DNA of 64,000 bases from an uncultured Pseudoruegeria sp. (GCA_947498155.1 CANMJD010000001.1:186001-250000), one strand, 5' to 3'; shown: positions 26,827 to 36,977, counted from the stretch's first letter. Notes: generated by a model not told the origin, from the letters alone. A program made the numbers and translations.

Positions 26827-28644
26827 ATGAGACCCCTATTTTCACCACAGAGGGGAATTCGCGCCCTCTCTGCTGTTTTTCTGCTGTGCGGAGGAATCGC
26901 CCAGGCTGAGCCACAACATGGCATAGCTATGTATGGCGACCCTGCTCTACCACCGGATTTTGTGTCGCTCCCCTACGCCAACCCCGATGCACCCAAGGGT
27001 GGACGCATCGTTTTGGGGGAAGGCGGCAGTTTTGATTCCCTGAATCCGCATATCCGTAAAGGACGCGTGCCGTGGATGCTCCGGTTTTATGCCCATGAAA
27101 GCCTGATGGCGCGCAGTTACGACGAACCCTTTACGCTTTATGGGCTTTTGGCCGAATCGGTAGAGACCAATCCGGAACGTACCTGGGTTGAATTCACCCT
27201 CCGCGAAGAGGCGAAATTCTCTGATGGGAGCCCCGTTACCGTCGAGGATGTGCTCTGGTCTTACGAAACCTTGGGCACCGTCGGGCATCCGCGCTATCTG
27301 GGCGCTTGGACCAAAGTCGCCACCGCAGAGGCCACCGGTCCACGCACCGTGCGTTTTACATTCAATACCGAAGACCGTGAATTGCCGCTGATCCTAGGGA
27401 TGCGGCCCATTCTGAAAAAAGCCCAATGGGACGGAAAGGATTTCACCGAAAGCGGTCTCGATGATTTGCCGATCACATCTGCCCCTTATGTGATCGAGGA
27501 TTTTGAAGCCGGTCGCTATGTGTCGTTGAAACGTAACCCCGCGTATTGGGGCAAGGATTTGCCCGTAAATAGAGGGCGCGCGAATGTCGATGAAATCCGC
27601 ATGGAGTTCTTTACAGATTCCACCGCGATGTTTGAGGCCTTTAAAGGCGGTTTGCTGACCTCAAACCGTGAAACCGACGCGGCCAAATGGGACAGCCAGT
27701 ATGATTTCCCCGCCGTCACCAATGGCGATATCGTTAAATCCCTGATCCCGCACAAGCGGCCAACGGGGATTGAAGGGTTTGTCATGAACACCCGCCTGCC
27801 CCAGTTCGCCGATTGGCGCGTCCGTCAGGCCATGATAGAGATGTTTAATTTCGAATTCATTAACGACACCTTGAACGGCGGTACCTTGCCTCGGATCCCG
27901 TCTTACTATGCCAACTCCGTGCTTGGCATGGCGCAAGAGGCAGCTTCAGGTCAGGTCGCTGATCTGTTGATGCCCTTTAAGGATGATCTGCTCCCCGGCA
28001 CCATTGCAGGCTACAGCCTGCCCATCTCTGATGGTACGGATCGAAATCGAAAGAACACCCGTAGTGCTTTGAAACTATTCGAAGAAGCGGGCTGGACTTT
28101 GCAAGATGGCGTGATGAAAAACAGCGCTGGAGAGGCCTTTACCTTTGAGATTCTACTCTCGCAGGGCAGCAGCCAGCATCAGGCGATTATCGATATGTAT
28201 GTCGCCGCCTTGTCCCGCGTCGGGATTGTGCCAAAAATCACCACAGTTGAAAGTGCGCAATATAAAGAACGCACAAACGGTTATGATTTTGGCATGGCCT
28301 ATTACCGGCGCGGTCTGTCCCTGTCGCCGGGTAATGAGCAGATGAATTACTGGGGTGCTTCCGGCGTGAGCGAGCCCGGATCGCGCAATTGGATGGGGAT
28401 GAATTCTCCGGCCGCAGAAGCGATGATCAACACCATGCTGACCGCAGAAGACCAAAACGAATTCCGCTCTGCAGTCAAAGCGTTAGATCGCGTTCTTACA
28501 GCAGGCCGATATGTGATCCCCCTGTGGTATTCCAATGAAAGCCGCCTCGCGCATGATAAAAACCTGCGGTTCCCCGAACATGTTCCGATGTATGGCGATT
28601 GGATCAAATACCAGCCGGACGTCTGGTGGTATGAAGAAGACTAA
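26827..28644 (+). CDS. YejA-like extracellular solute-binding protein, family 5
   Basis: 605-residue periplasmic peptide/oligopeptide-type binding protein (SBP_bac_5). Signal peptide about 1-27 ending GIAQA. The mature start GIAMYGDPALPPDFVSLPYA followed by NPDAPKGGRI is characteristic of YejA, the binder of the YejABEF importer for microcin C-like peptides. No permease or ATPase gene is adjacent, so it is an orphan binder here or pairs with a transporter elsewhere. Ends at a bidirectional terminator. Confidence 0.88.
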   Translation: MRPLFSPQRGIRALSAVFLLCGGIAQAEPQHGIAMYGDPALPPDFVSLPYANPDAPKGGRIVLGEGGSFDSLNPHIRKGRVPWMLRFYAHESLMARSYDEPFTLYGLLAESVETNPERTWVEFTLREEAKFSDGSPVTVEDVLWSYETLGTVGHPRYLGAWTKVATAEATGPRTVRFTFNTEDRELPLILGMRPILKKAQWDGKDFTESGLDDLPITSAPYVIEDFEAGRYVSLKRNPAYWGKDLPVNRGRANVDEIRMEFFTDSTAMFEAFKGGLLTSNRETDAAKWDSQYDFPAVTNGDIVKSLIPHKRPTGIEGFVMNTRLPQFADWRVRQAMIEMFNFEFINDTLNGGTLPRIPSYYANSVLGMAQEAASGQVADLLMPFKDDLLPGTIAGYSLPISDGTDRNRKNTRSALKLFEEAGWTLQDGVMKNSAGEAFTFEILLSQGSSQHQAIIDMYVAALSRVGIVPKITTVESAQYKERTNGYDFGMAYYRRGLSLSPGNEQMNYWGASGVSEPGSRNWMGMNSPAAEAMINTMLTAEDQNEFRSAVKALDRVLTAGRYVIPLWYSNESRLAHDKNLRFPEHVPMYGDWIKYQPDVWWYEED

Positions 28645-28660
28645 AATCCGCTAAAAAAGA

Positions 28661-28690
28661 AAAAGGCCTCCGGATCGGGGGCCTTTTTTT
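28661..28690. terminator. Bidirectional terminator between the YejA-like gene and the XRE-cupin gene
   Basis: AAAAAGGCC ... GGCCTTTTTTT around a G/C-rich inner part; A-run on the left and T-run on the right allow it to work on both strands. It lies between two convergent stops. Confidence 0.85.
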
Positions 28691-28715
28691 GATATAAGTA
28701 AATTTTTACAGTATG

Positions 28716-29339
28716 TTACGCTAAAGAAGTCACCCAAAGAATGGTGGCGTCGTCCTCTGACACCGACACGACATTATGCCCCATAGAGGCATCATAATAG
28801 GCGCTATCCCCGCGCCGCAGCTCAACCGGTTCATAAAACTCGGTAAAGAGTTTCACCACACCGGTCAGCACATAGAGAAATTCTTCGCCATCATGACGGA
28901 CCCATCCGTCGAAATCGTCAAAACTACGGGCGCGGATACGCGCACGATAAGGCAGCATCTGTTTCTTGGTCAGGGTGCCGCCAAGCAGTTCATGTTCATA
29001 GGTGGTGGTAACCTGCGTGGCCCCCTCGCCCTGTTTTGTAACGGCGATACGGCCATTCACCTGCGCGCGGGAGGGCGGCGTAAACAGCTGCGGGATCGAA
29101 ATATCCAACCCGTCCGCCAGTTTCTTGAGCGCCTCATAGGTCGGGGACATCTGCCCGTTTTCGATCTTGGACAGGGTCGAGCGCGCCAATCCGGCCTGAG
29201 TGGCGGCCTGCTCAAGAGTCCAGCTGCGGTCCTTGCGCAACTGGCGAACCCGTTCCCCCAAGTTTAGTGGCTCTGGATTGTTTTCGGCCCCGTTTTCACG
29301 GGCGATCCTAATAATCTTCGTTTGTTCATCATCACGCAT
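28716..29339 (-). CDS. XRE-family regulator with C-terminal cupin domain
   Basis: 207 residues. Helix-turn-helix about 30-85 (VRQLRKDRSWTLEQAATQAG, then LARSTLSKIENGQMSP) and a cupin sensor domain about 130-205 with HDGEEFLYVLTGVVKLF. The start ATG is preferred over an upstream TTG. Divergent from an acyl-CoA ligase gene 65 bases away, which it probably regulates; similar regulators sense small carbon or amine compounds. Confidence 0.87.
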   Translation of the reverse strand: MRDDEQTKIIRIARENGAENNPEPLNLGERVRQLRKDRSWTLEQAATQAGLARSTLSKIENGQMSPTYEALKKLADGLDISIPQLFTPPSRAQVNGRIAVTKQGEGATQVTTTYEHELLGGTLTKKQMLPYRARIRARSFDDFDGWVRHDGEEFLYVLTGVVKLFTEFYEPVELRRGDSAYYDASMGHNVVSVSEDDATILWVTSLA

Positions 29340-29404
29340 GCAGCGCTTATAGGGCAAAATATCAATCGCTTGCAACGCAACAGGTCGCAGATTAGCGTCC
29401 CCCT

Positions 29405-30937
29405 ATGCAATCAATCTACGATACCGGCAGGCCTTCACCTTGCCCCGCCTCCTTTAATATGGCCGCCTATGTGCTTTCTACCGCTGCGGACTGGCCGGAA
29501 AAAGAGGCACTGGTGCTGATTTCGAAATCTGGCACGCAGCGTTGGCGATATGCGGAGCTGGCGCAGGCTGTGGGGGGCGTGGCATCCGGATTGCGTGAAC
29601 TTGGGTTAAGTCCAGGCGATAAGATATTAATGCGGATTGGAAATACTGTCGAATTCCCGATTGTTTTTTTGGCTGCCATCGCCGCCGGATTTGTACCTGT
29701 GCCGACATCCGCCATGCTGACCGAAGCGGAATGCAATAAGATCGCGCTACAGATTTCGCCGGCCCTGATTGTGTATGATACGGGTATTGCACTGCCGCAA
29801 GATCCGATGATCCGCCGCATTGATACCGACGAAATCGCGCAAATGCAGAGATTGCCTGCCGCCGCATTTGATTACGGTGATCCAGAGCGTTTGGCCTATA
29901 TGATCTATACCTCTGGCACCGGCGGCAATGCGCGGGCGGTGATGCATGCCCATCGGGCGATCTGGGCGCGCCGGATGATGTGGCAGGACTGGTATGGGCT
30001 GCATAAAAGTGATCGTATGTTGCATGCCGGTGCGTTTAACTGGACTTATACGCTAGGCACAGGACTGATGGACCCATGGGCCTGTGGCGCGACCGCCTAT
30101 ATGCTTGATCCCGAAATCAAGCCGGCGGATCTGGCCCAAGTCCTTTCGGACCATTACATCTCGATATTTGCCGCGGCACCAGGGGTTTATCGGCAGATGT
30201 TAAAACAAGCATTTGATTTCCCCTTACCCGCGCTGCGCCACGGGCTTTCGGCGGGGGAAAAGCTGCCGGACCGCATTCGGGACAGCTGGCAGCGTGCCAC
30301 CGGCACCCCGATATTTGAGGCATTTGGCATGTCGGAATGCTCCACCTTCATCTCTGGTTCTCCGAAGCGACAGGCACCGGAAGGCAGTTCGGGTTATCCG
30401 CAGAGGGGACGCCGGATTGCGGTGCTGTCCGACCACGGCCACCCGGTGCCGCGCGAAACCATCGGAGAGCTGGCGGTCGCATTGCAAGACCAAGGATTGA
30501 TGCTGGGGTATTTCAACGATCCTGCCGCGACGGCAGCCAAAATTCGGCAGGGCTGGTTTCTGACCGGTGACATGGTGTCGATGGCGGCAGACGGGGCCAT
30601 TACCTATGAAGGGCGTAATGACGACATGATGAACGCAGGGGGCTTTCGGGTCAGCCCGCAAGAGGTCGAGCGTGCGCTGGCCCGCCATGATGCCATCACC
30701 GAAGTGGCCGTTGCCGAGGTGGCAATCAAGGCCGATACCATTGTGATTGCAGCCTTTTATACGGGGCCGGCTGAAATTGACGCCACGGAACTTCACCATT
30801 TTGTTGCGCCGCAATTAGCACGTTACAAATCGCCCAGAGTGTATAAATATGTCGAGAAACTGCCCAGAGGGGCAAACAACAAAATTCTACGCCGCGCCCT
30901 GCGGCACCAATATGAGGCAAACCATGGTCAAACTTGA
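29405..30937 (+). CDS. AMP-binding acyl-CoA ligase, benzoate-CoA ligase-like
   Basis: 510-residue ANL-family enzyme that adenylates a carboxylate and transfers it to CoA. Motif A3 YTSGTGGNARAVMH near 161-174 (usual TSGTTG with glycine in place of the fifth position threonine, and the loop lysine absent), A5 FEAFGMSECS near 306, A7 LTGDMV near 395, A8 GGFRVSPQEVE near 417, and C-terminal lysine motif LPRGANNKILRR near 489. Substrate not evident; the layout resembles short aromatic or aliphatic acid ligases. Co-directional with a DsbA-like gene that starts before its stop. Confidence 0.82.
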   Translation: MQSIYDTGRPSPCPASFNMAAYVLSTAADWPEKEALVLISKSGTQRWRYAELAQAVGGVASGLRELGLSPGDKILMRIGNTVEFPIVFLAAIAAGFVPVPTSAMLTEAECNKIALQISPALIVYDTGIALPQDPMIRRIDTDEIAQMQRLPAAAFDYGDPERLAYMIYTSGTGGNARAVMHAHRAIWARRMMWQDWYGLHKSDRMLHAGAFNWTYTLGTGLMDPWACGATAYMLDPEIKPADLAQVLSDHYISIFAAAPGVYRQMLKQAFDFPLPALRHGLSAGEKLPDRIRDSWQRATGTPIFEAFGMSECSTFISGSPKRQAPEGSSGYPQRGRRIAVLSDHGHPVPRETIGELAVALQDQGLMLGYFNDPAATAAKIRQGWFLTGDMVSMAADGAITYEGRNDDMMNAGGFRVSPQEVERALARHDAITEVAVAEVAIKADTIVIAAFYTGPAEIDATELHHFVAPQLARYKSPRVYKYVEKLPRGANNKILRRALRHQYEANHGQT

Positions 30938-31562
30938 TATTCTTTCCGATCCGATCTGCCCGTGGTGCTATATCGGCAAAGCGCGGCTGATGACGGCGTT
31001 GGCCGAGTTCGAGGAATTTCCCTTTGCAATTGAATGGCATCCCTTTCAACTCAACCCTGACATGCCACAGAACGGGATGGATCGCCGCGCCTATCTAGAG
31101 GGTAAATTCGGCGGAAAAGAAGGGGCCATTCGCGCCTACGCGCCGATCGTACAAGAATCAGAATCCTCTGGGTTGAAGATAAATTTTGAGGGAATCAAAC
31201 GCACGCCGAACACGATCAACGCCCATCGACTGATTCATTGGGCCGGGCTAGAGGCGCTTCAGGATGATATGGTCGAAGCACTGTTTCAGGCCTATTTTGT
31301 CAACGGGCAGGATATCGGGGATAAACAGGTACTGGCTGAACTGGCTCAGACCGTCGGGCTGGATCAAGCGGTGATCGCCCGCGCGCTGGAAAGCGATGCC
31401 GATATTGAGATGATCAAGGACCGCGATGCCCATAGCCGCAAAATGGGCGTCACCGGCGTGCCGACCTTTGTCGTGGCGCAACAGCATGTATTATCCGGTG
31501 CACAACCGGTAGAGTTGTGGCGCAAGGTGATCACCGAACTTTTCGAAGCTGACGACGCATGA
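30924..31562 (+). CDS. DsbA-family (FrnE-like) oxidoreductase
   Basis: 212 residues, no signal peptide, thioredoxin fold with active site CPWC near 12-15 in ILSDPICPWCYIGK and cis-proline motif GVTGVPTFVV near 180. FrnE-like DsbA proteins are cytoplasmic disulphide oxidoreductases; the 2-hydroxychromene isomerase relatives lack CxxC. The start used overlaps the ligase gene by 14 bases and has TGAGG upstream. The next gene starts at its stop (ATGA). Confidence 0.87.
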   Translation: MVKLDILSDPICPWCYIGKARLMTALAEFEEFPFAIEWHPFQLNPDMPQNGMDRRAYLEGKFGGKEGAIRAYAPIVQESESSGLKINFEGIKRTPNTINAHRLIHWAGLEALQDDMVEALFQAYFVNGQDIGDKQVLAELAQTVGLDQAVIARALESDADIEMIKDRDAHSRKMGVTGVPTFVVAQQHVLSGAQPVELWRKVITELFEADDA

Positions 31563-32758
31563 CATTGAAGCCCCTGTCCGAACGGGAATTCATCGCCATG
31601 TGTGCGATGCTGATGGCGACGATTGCGATTGCCATTGATGCGATGCTGCCTGCCCTGACCGAGATCGGCCACAGCCTGTCGCCGGACCGTCCTGAGCGTG
31701 CACCGCTGATCATCGCGTCCTATGTCATGGGCATGGGGGTTGGCACGCTGTTTGTCGGGCCGATTTCCGATACGATGGGGCGGCGTCCGGTTTTGTTGAT
31801 GGGGGTGGCGCTCTATTGTGTGGCGGCTATTGTCTGCTGGCAGACCCATTCTTTTGAGATGCTGTTGATTGCACGCTTTGCCCAAGGGGTTGGTGTTGCC
31901 GGACCGCGCGTGGTCACCCAAGCGATCATCCGTGATCTGTATCACGGTGAAAAAATGGCCAAAGTTGTTTCCTTCATGATGATGATCTTTGTGCTGGTGC
32001 CGGCCATTGCTCCGGCTATGGGCCAGGTAATCATCGTGCTGTTTGACTGGCGCGCCATTTTCCTGACTTTTGTGATTTTTGCCGTCATTACCGGCAGCTG
32101 GTTCTATTTCCGTCAGCCGGAAACCCTACCCATCCAAGACCGCCGCCCCTTTACCATCAAGGCTTTTAACAGCGCCTTCAAAGAGATCATGGCCAACCAT
32201 ATGGTGCGTGTTTCGATCCTTGTGCAAACGCTGACGCTGGGCATGTTGTTCACGATGATTTCCCTGATCCAGCCGCTATTTGAATTTACCTATGATCGCG
32301 GTGATCAGTTTGCCTATTGGTTCGCCGGTCTTGCGCTGCTTGCCGGAACCGCCAATATCGTCAACGCCCGAGTGGTCGAACGGGTTGGTATGCGTCCCTT
32401 GGCGACATTGGCCTTCGCGGTCCAGACCGGTGTGTCGCTGGTGGCTTTGCTGCTTTCGCTCAGCGGGCAGTTCCACTTTTTGTTTTTTGTGCCGTGGATT
32501 TTGTCGCTGTTTTATATGGTCGGTTTCACCTTGGGCAATATGAATGCGCTGGCGATGGAGCCTTTGGGCCATATCGCAGGCATTGCCTCTTCGGTGATCG
32601 GGGCCTTGTCCACCGTTGGCGGGGCGCTGATTTCTGCGCTTGTTGGTGTAACCTTCAGCGGAACACCGGTGCCGCTGGCGCTGGTATGCCTGATTTGTTC
32701 GGGCGTTTCATTTGTGATGATGCGCACCATCGCCCATGAAAAACGGGCCGTCGCCTGA
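31559..32758 (+). CDS. Bcr/CflA-type MFS drug-resistance transporter
   Basis: 399 residues with twelve predicted helices. The N-terminal DAMLPALTEIGHSL, loop motif GPISDTMGRRPVLLMG near 62-77, and RFAQGVGVAGPRVVTQAIIRDLYHGE in helix 4 region match the DHA1 Bcr/CflA exporters. Substrate unknown. Last gene of a ligase-DsbA-MFS operon. Confidence 0.88.
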   Translation: MTLKPLSEREFIAMCAMLMATIAIAIDAMLPALTEIGHSLSPDRPERAPLIIASYVMGMGVGTLFVGPISDTMGRRPVLLMGVALYCVAAIVCWQTHSFEMLLIARFAQGVGVAGPRVVTQAIIRDLYHGEKMAKVVSFMMMIFVLVPAIAPAMGQVIIVLFDWRAIFLTFVIFAVITGSWFYFRQPETLPIQDRRPFTIKAFNSAFKEIMANHMVRVSILVQTLTLGMLFTMISLIQPLFEFTYDRGDQFAYWFAGLALLAGTANIVNARVVERVGMRPLATLAFAVQTGVSLVALLLSLSGQFHFLFFVPWILSLFYMVGFTLGNMNALAMEPLGHIAGIASSVIGALSTVGGALISALVGVTFSGTPVPLALVCLICSGVSFVMMRTIAHEKRAVA

Positions 32759-32951
32759 CCCATGGATTGATTTATTGAGCCGTCAAACAACCTAAAGCTG
32801 CTCTTGCTTCAGTGGAATCGCTCAGCTATTAATCAATCATTACGATTTTTGCGCCAGACTGGCCTGATAGTCATCGGCAAGGGTGAAATACTCACGGCAC
32901 ATCAGTTCCCTTGTCATTGCCCGCGCGTGTGGGGGATACACGTGCGGGCTT
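32759..32951. other. Non-coding region between convergent MFS and mfd genes
   Basis: GATTGATT (32765-32772) and AATCAATC (32831-32838) are inverted across 58 bases. At 32919-32949 GCCCGCGCGTGT pairs with ACACGTGCGGGC (one mismatch, seven-base loop) two bases beyond the mfd stop, a probable transcript end without a T-run. Confidence 0.45.
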
Positions 32952-35900
32952 CTAGGTTTTCTTCTGTGCGGCTTTGCGCTTTTTCTCTGCGGCGACTTTT
33001 TCGGCCAGATCGCGGGCAATGGCAAAGGCACCTTTGATCTTATCGGCATCACTCTTCCAGTCGCGCCGTACGACGATTTTGTTGTCACGCACTTTCGCCA
33101 AGCCATTCTGGGCGTTGATAAATTCAACAAGCCCTGCCGGAGAGGCGAATTTATCACCATGGAACTGGATCGTTGCGCCCTTGGGCCCGCCGTCCAGTTT
33201 CGCAATGCCGGCCCGTTTACACATGGCCTTGATCCGCACCACCAGCATCAGCGTGTTGACCTCTTTGGGCAGCTTGCCAAAACGGTCGATCAACTCGGCA
33301 GCAAAGCCTTCCAACTCGACCTTGGTGGTCAGCCCCGACAAACGCCGGTACAGCCCCAGCCGCACGTCCAGATCCGGCACATAGGCTTCGGGGATCAACA
33401 CAGGCACGCCCAGATTGATCTGCGGCGCCCATTGATCGTTTTCCTCGGTCAGCCCCTCCATCTGGCCAGAGCGGATTTTCGCAACCGCTTCCTCCAGCAT
33501 GGATTGATAAAGCTCAAAACCGACATCCCGCATCTGGCCGGATTGCTCCTCGCCCAGCAGGTTCCCTGCCCCGCGAATATCCAGATCCTGACTGGCAAGC
33601 GTAAATCCGGCGCCCAGCGTATCCAGACTGCCCAACACGCGAAGGCGTTTGGCCGCATTTGCGGTCAGGGGTTTGCGCGGTTTTGTCGTCAGATACGCAT
33701 AGGCGCGGGTTTTGGAGCGCCCGACCCGTCCGCGAATTTGATAAAGCTGCGACAGGCCAAACATGTCGGCACGATGCACGATCATGGTATTTGCGGTGGG
33801 AATATCCAGGCCGCTTTCCACGATGGTTGTGGCCAGCAGCACATCATATTTTCCGTCATAAAACGCATTCATCCGCTCGTCCAGCTCTCCGGCGGCCATT
33901 TGACCATGGCCGACGATATAGCTGACCTCGGGCACCTGCTCTTTCAGGAAAGCCTCCATCGCAGGCAGGTCCTTGACGCGCGGCACCACGAAAAAGCTCT
34001 GCCCGCCGCGATAATGCTCGCGCAGCAGCGCTTCGCGCAGGGTGACGGTGTCAAATTCGCTGACATAGGTGCGGATGGCCAAACGATCCACCGGCGGGGT
34101 GCCGATGATCGACAGATCGCGCATGCCGGACAACGACATCTGCAAAGTGCGCGGGATCGGTGTGGCGGTCAGGGTCAACACATGCACATCGCTGCGCAGG
34201 TTTTTCAGCCGCTCTTTATGGCCAACCCCGAAATGCTGTTCTTCGTCGATGACCAGCAGGCCAAGGTTCTTAAAGCGGATGTTCTTGGCCAAAAGCGCAT
34301 GGGTGCCGATAACAATATCCACCGTGCCACGCGACAGCTCATCCCGCGTTTGCGTGGCGTCTTTTGCGCTAACAAATCGCGATAACTGTCTGACTTCCAG
34401 AGGAAATCCACGGAACCTATCAGCAAAGCTCTTGAAATGTTGACGCGCCAATAGGGTGGTCGGCGCAATTACAGCAACCTGCACGCCGGCCATCGCCGCG
34501 ACAAAGGCCGCCCGCATGGCAACCTCGGTCTTGCCAAAGCCGACATCCCCACAGACCAGGCGATCCATCGGTCGCCCGCGCCCAAGATCATCCAGCACAT
34601 CACTGATCGCATGCAGCTGATCATCGGTTTCCTGATAGGGAAAACGCGCACAAAAGGCATCCCACATGCCATCCGGCGGCTCCATGATCTGCGCGGATCG
34701 CAACTCACGTTCTGCCGCGATCCGGATCAACCGGTCGGCCATCTCGCGGATACGCTCTTTCAGCTTGGCTTTTTTGGCCTGCCATGCGCCGCCGCCGAGT
34801 TTATCCAGCAGACCTTCATCATGGCCATATCGGCTGAGCAATTCGATGTTTTCAACCGGCAGAAACAGCCGGTCTCCCCCGGCATATTCCAGCGCGATAC
34901 ATTCATGGGCGGCACCGGCGGCTGTGACCACCTCAAGGCCGATGTAGCGCCCGATTCCGTGATCGACATGCACGATCAAATCACCCGGACTAAGGCTCTG
35001 GGTTTCGGTCAGGAAGTTATCGGCGCGTTTTTTGCGTTTACCAGACCGGATCAGACGATCGCCCAACACGTCCTGTTCGGAAATGACCGTCAGCCCGTCG
35101 CCCTCAAACCCGTGCTCAAGCGCCCAGACCGCAAGAAATACGCCCCCCTTACCGGTGGGCACATCTCGGTAATCGCCAATCAGTTTGGCATCGGCCAGAC
35201 CTTCATCTTCAACCAACCCATAAAGCCGTTCTCGCGCCCCTTCGGAGTAGCTGGCGATGACCACCTGCGTATCGCTTCGTTTTGCGCGAATGTGATCCGC
35301 CAAAGCCCCGAAAAGGCTTACGGATTCAAGCCGGCGTTCAGGGGCAAAATTGCGCCCGATGCGCCCGCCCATATCCAGCACACTGGCACCGGTGGCTTGG
35401 GGAAGCTGGCTCAGCTGAAGCAGGCGTTGATCGGCAGTTTCAGCCTCCCAAGCGGTATCATCCAGATACAGCTCTGCCGGTGGGCAGGGCTTATAAACCG
35501 AATCCAGATGGCCCTTTTGCGCCATGGCAATTTTGCGGGTTTCATATTGGTCCAGAATACCCTCCCAGCGCGACAACCGCGCCGGTGTCATCTGGTCATC
35601 CACCATCACCGAGGCCGTCGGCAGGTAGTCAAACAGGGTTTCAAGCTTTTCGTGGAAAAACGGCAACCAATGCTCGATGCCCTGATGTTTGCGCCCTGCA
35701 CTCACCGCTTCATAAAGCGGATCATCCGTGCCCGCGCCGCCAAAAGCGATGCGGTAATTCTGCCGGAACCGCGTGATTGCGGCCTCATCAAGGATCACTT
35801 CGGAAACCGGCGCCAGCTCGATCAGCTCGAGCTTTTCGGTGGTGCGCTGGCTGGCCGGATCAAAGCGGCGTGCGCCGTCCAGCACATCGCCAAACAGATC

Positions 35901-36425
35901 AAGCCGCACCGGACCACTTTCACCCGGTGGATAAATGTCGATTATCCCGCCACGCACGGCATAATCGCCGGGTTCGGTCACCGTTGGCGTTTGCACAAAA
36001 CCCATGCGAGTCAGAAATTCGCGCAGCGCGCGCTCATCGATGCGGTTGCCGACTTTGGCGCTAAAGGCAGCGTCTTTCAATACTGCTCGGGCCGGAATGC
36101 GCTGGGTCGCGGCGTTCAACGTAGTCAGCAGGATAAAGCGTTTCGGCATCCCATGCACCAGCCCCGCCAGTGTCGCCATACGGGTGGCTGAGACATCTGC
36201 ATTGGGCGACATGCGATCATAGGGCAGACAATCCCACGCCGGAAACTGCAGGACCGGCACATCGGGGGCATAGAACCGCAGCGCGGCCTGCATGGCCGCC
36301 ATGCGCTTGTCATCGCGGGCAATGTGCAGCACTGGACCTGCGGCTTTTTGCATCTCTCCCAAAAGGAGTTTTGCGTCAAAGCCTTCGGGGGCACCGCTGA
36401 GGGTATAATGCAAGGAATTTGTCAT
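32952..36425 (-). CDS. mfd: Transcription-repair coupling factor Mfd
   Basis: 1157 residues, full length. Removes RNA polymerase stalled at DNA lesions and recruits UvrA. Order: UvrB-like module about 10-340, RNA polymerase-interacting domain about 475-575 (DLIVHVDHGIGRYIGLE), then RecG-like helicase with Walker A GDVGFGKTEVAMR near 628, DEEQHFGVGHKERLK near 730, and TRG motif region LTATPIPRTLQ near 757; the C-terminal TRCF domain ends in a basic lysine tail. Monocistronic-looking. Confidence 0.97.
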   Translation of the reverse strand: MTNSLHYTLSGAPEGFDAKLLLGEMQKAAGPVLHIARDDKRMAAMQAALRFYAPDVPVLQFPAWDCLPYDRMSPNADVSATRMATLAGLVHGMPKRFILLTTLNAATQRIPARAVLKDAAFSAKVGNRIDERALREFLTRMGFVQTPTVTEPGDYAVRGGIIDIYPPGESGPVRLDLFGDVLDGARRFDPASQRTTEKLELIELAPVSEVILDEAAITRFRQNYRIAFGGAGTDDPLYEAVSAGRKHQGIEHWLPFFHEKLETLFDYLPTASVMVDDQMTPARLSRWEGILDQYETRKIAMAQKGHLDSVYKPCPPAELYLDDTAWEAETADQRLLQLSQLPQATGASVLDMGGRIGRNFAPERRLESVSLFGALADHIRAKRSDTQVVIASYSEGARERLYGLVEDEGLADAKLIGDYRDVPTGKGGVFLAVWALEHGFEGDGLTVISEQDVLGDRLIRSGKRKKRADNFLTETQSLSPGDLIVHVDHGIGRYIGLEVVTAAGAAHECIALEYAGGDRLFLPVENIELLSRYGHDEGLLDKLGGGAWQAKKAKLKERIREMADRLIRIAAERELRSAQIMEPPDGMWDAFCARFPYQETDDQLHAISDVLDDLGRGRPMDRLVCGDVGFGKTEVAMRAAFVAAMAGVQVAVIAPTTLLARQHFKSFADRFRGFPLEVRQLSRFVSAKDATQTRDELSRGTVDIVIGTHALLAKNIRFKNLGLLVIDEEQHFGVGHKERLKNLRSDVHVLTLTATPIPRTLQMSLSGMRDLSIIGTPPVDRLAIRTYVSEFDTVTLREALLREHYRGGQSFFVVPRVKDLPAMEAFLKEQVPEVSYIVGHGQMAAGELDERMNAFYDGKYDVLLATTIVESGLDIPTANTMIVHRADMFGLSQLYQIRGRVGRSKTRAYAYLTTKPRKPLTANAAKRLRVLGSLDTLGAGFTLASQDLDIRGAGNLLGEEQSGQMRDVGFELYQSMLEEAVAKIRSGQMEGLTEENDQWAPQINLGVPVLIPEAYVPDLDVRLGLYRRLSGLTTKVELEGFAAELIDRFGKLPKEVNTLMLVVRIKAMCKRAGIAKLDGGPKGATIQFHGDKFASPAGLVEFINAQNGLAKVRDNKIVVRRDWKSDADKIKGAFAIARDLAEKVAAEKKRKAAQKKT

Positions 36426-36455
36426 GCCGCCGAGGTAACGTCCCCGCGCAGAATG

Positions 36456-36977
36456 TCAACCGCGCACGCCGATCACCAGATTGGCGAACATGCCAAAAAT
36501 TGATGTCGTAAAGATAGAGGCCATGCCCAGACATTGAATGTAGAATCGCAGACGTTTGAGCTGTTTTCGAAGCTCTTCGCCTTTGATTGCATTGGTTTCA
36601 ATGCGATGGGCGGTGCTGGCCGACATGAGGGCGACGATGCTCATCGGGAAAGCGATGAAACTGACGGCCTGAGAGAATTCAAAATGGTAATAAAACCCCG
36701 TGACCGCCAGCGTTGTCAGCATGAAAAAACCGATGGCCAATAGCCACAGACCGGCCCAAGCACTGATATAAACGATCCGGCGCACATGGATGCCGACAAG
36801 GATTTCCAGATCGGCCTGTGCTTCCTCATGTTTCATCGCGCGCTGGACCAAATCAAAGGGAACGCCGATAATCCAGTGGCTGGTGGTCGACCAGAAAACG
36901 GCCAAAGCAATCCAATACCACAAATTGGAAAACGAGCGCATGTCAATCAGCTCGAATACAAGAGCGTACCAGTCCAA
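36456..36977 (-). CDS. Small integral membrane protein, conserved in Rhodobacterales
   Basis: 173 residues with about four helices (near 18-38, 70-92, 95-118, 148-168). Begins with TTG; the choice is supported by AAGGA eight bases upstream and by the family-like start MDWYALVFELIDMRSFSN. Similar proteins are, from memory, labelled component of SufBCD complex in databases, a label I cannot justify from sequence: no Suf genes are nearby. Divergent from hemB. Confidence 0.75.
   Translation of the reverse strand: MDWYALVFELIDMRSFSNLWYWIALAVFWSTTSHWIIGVPFDLVQRAMKHEEAQADLEILVGIHVRRIVYISAWAGLWLLAIGFFMLTTLAVTGFYYHFEFSQAVSFIAFPMSIVALMSASTAHRIETNAIKGEELRKQLKRLRFYIQCLGMASIFTTSIFGMFANLVIGVRG

Noticed and set aside
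26664-26924. 86-codon minus-strand frame overlapping the bdhA leader and the YejA start
   Set aside because: Covers a promoter and the first hairpin of the candidate small RNA and lies antisense to the signal peptide of the YejA-like gene.
32883-36191. Two long open frames (about 500 and 526 codons) on the plus strand opposite mfd
   Set aside because: They mirror a full-length, motif-rich Mfd and have no recognisable domains; histidine/arginine-rich composition is typical of antisense shadows.
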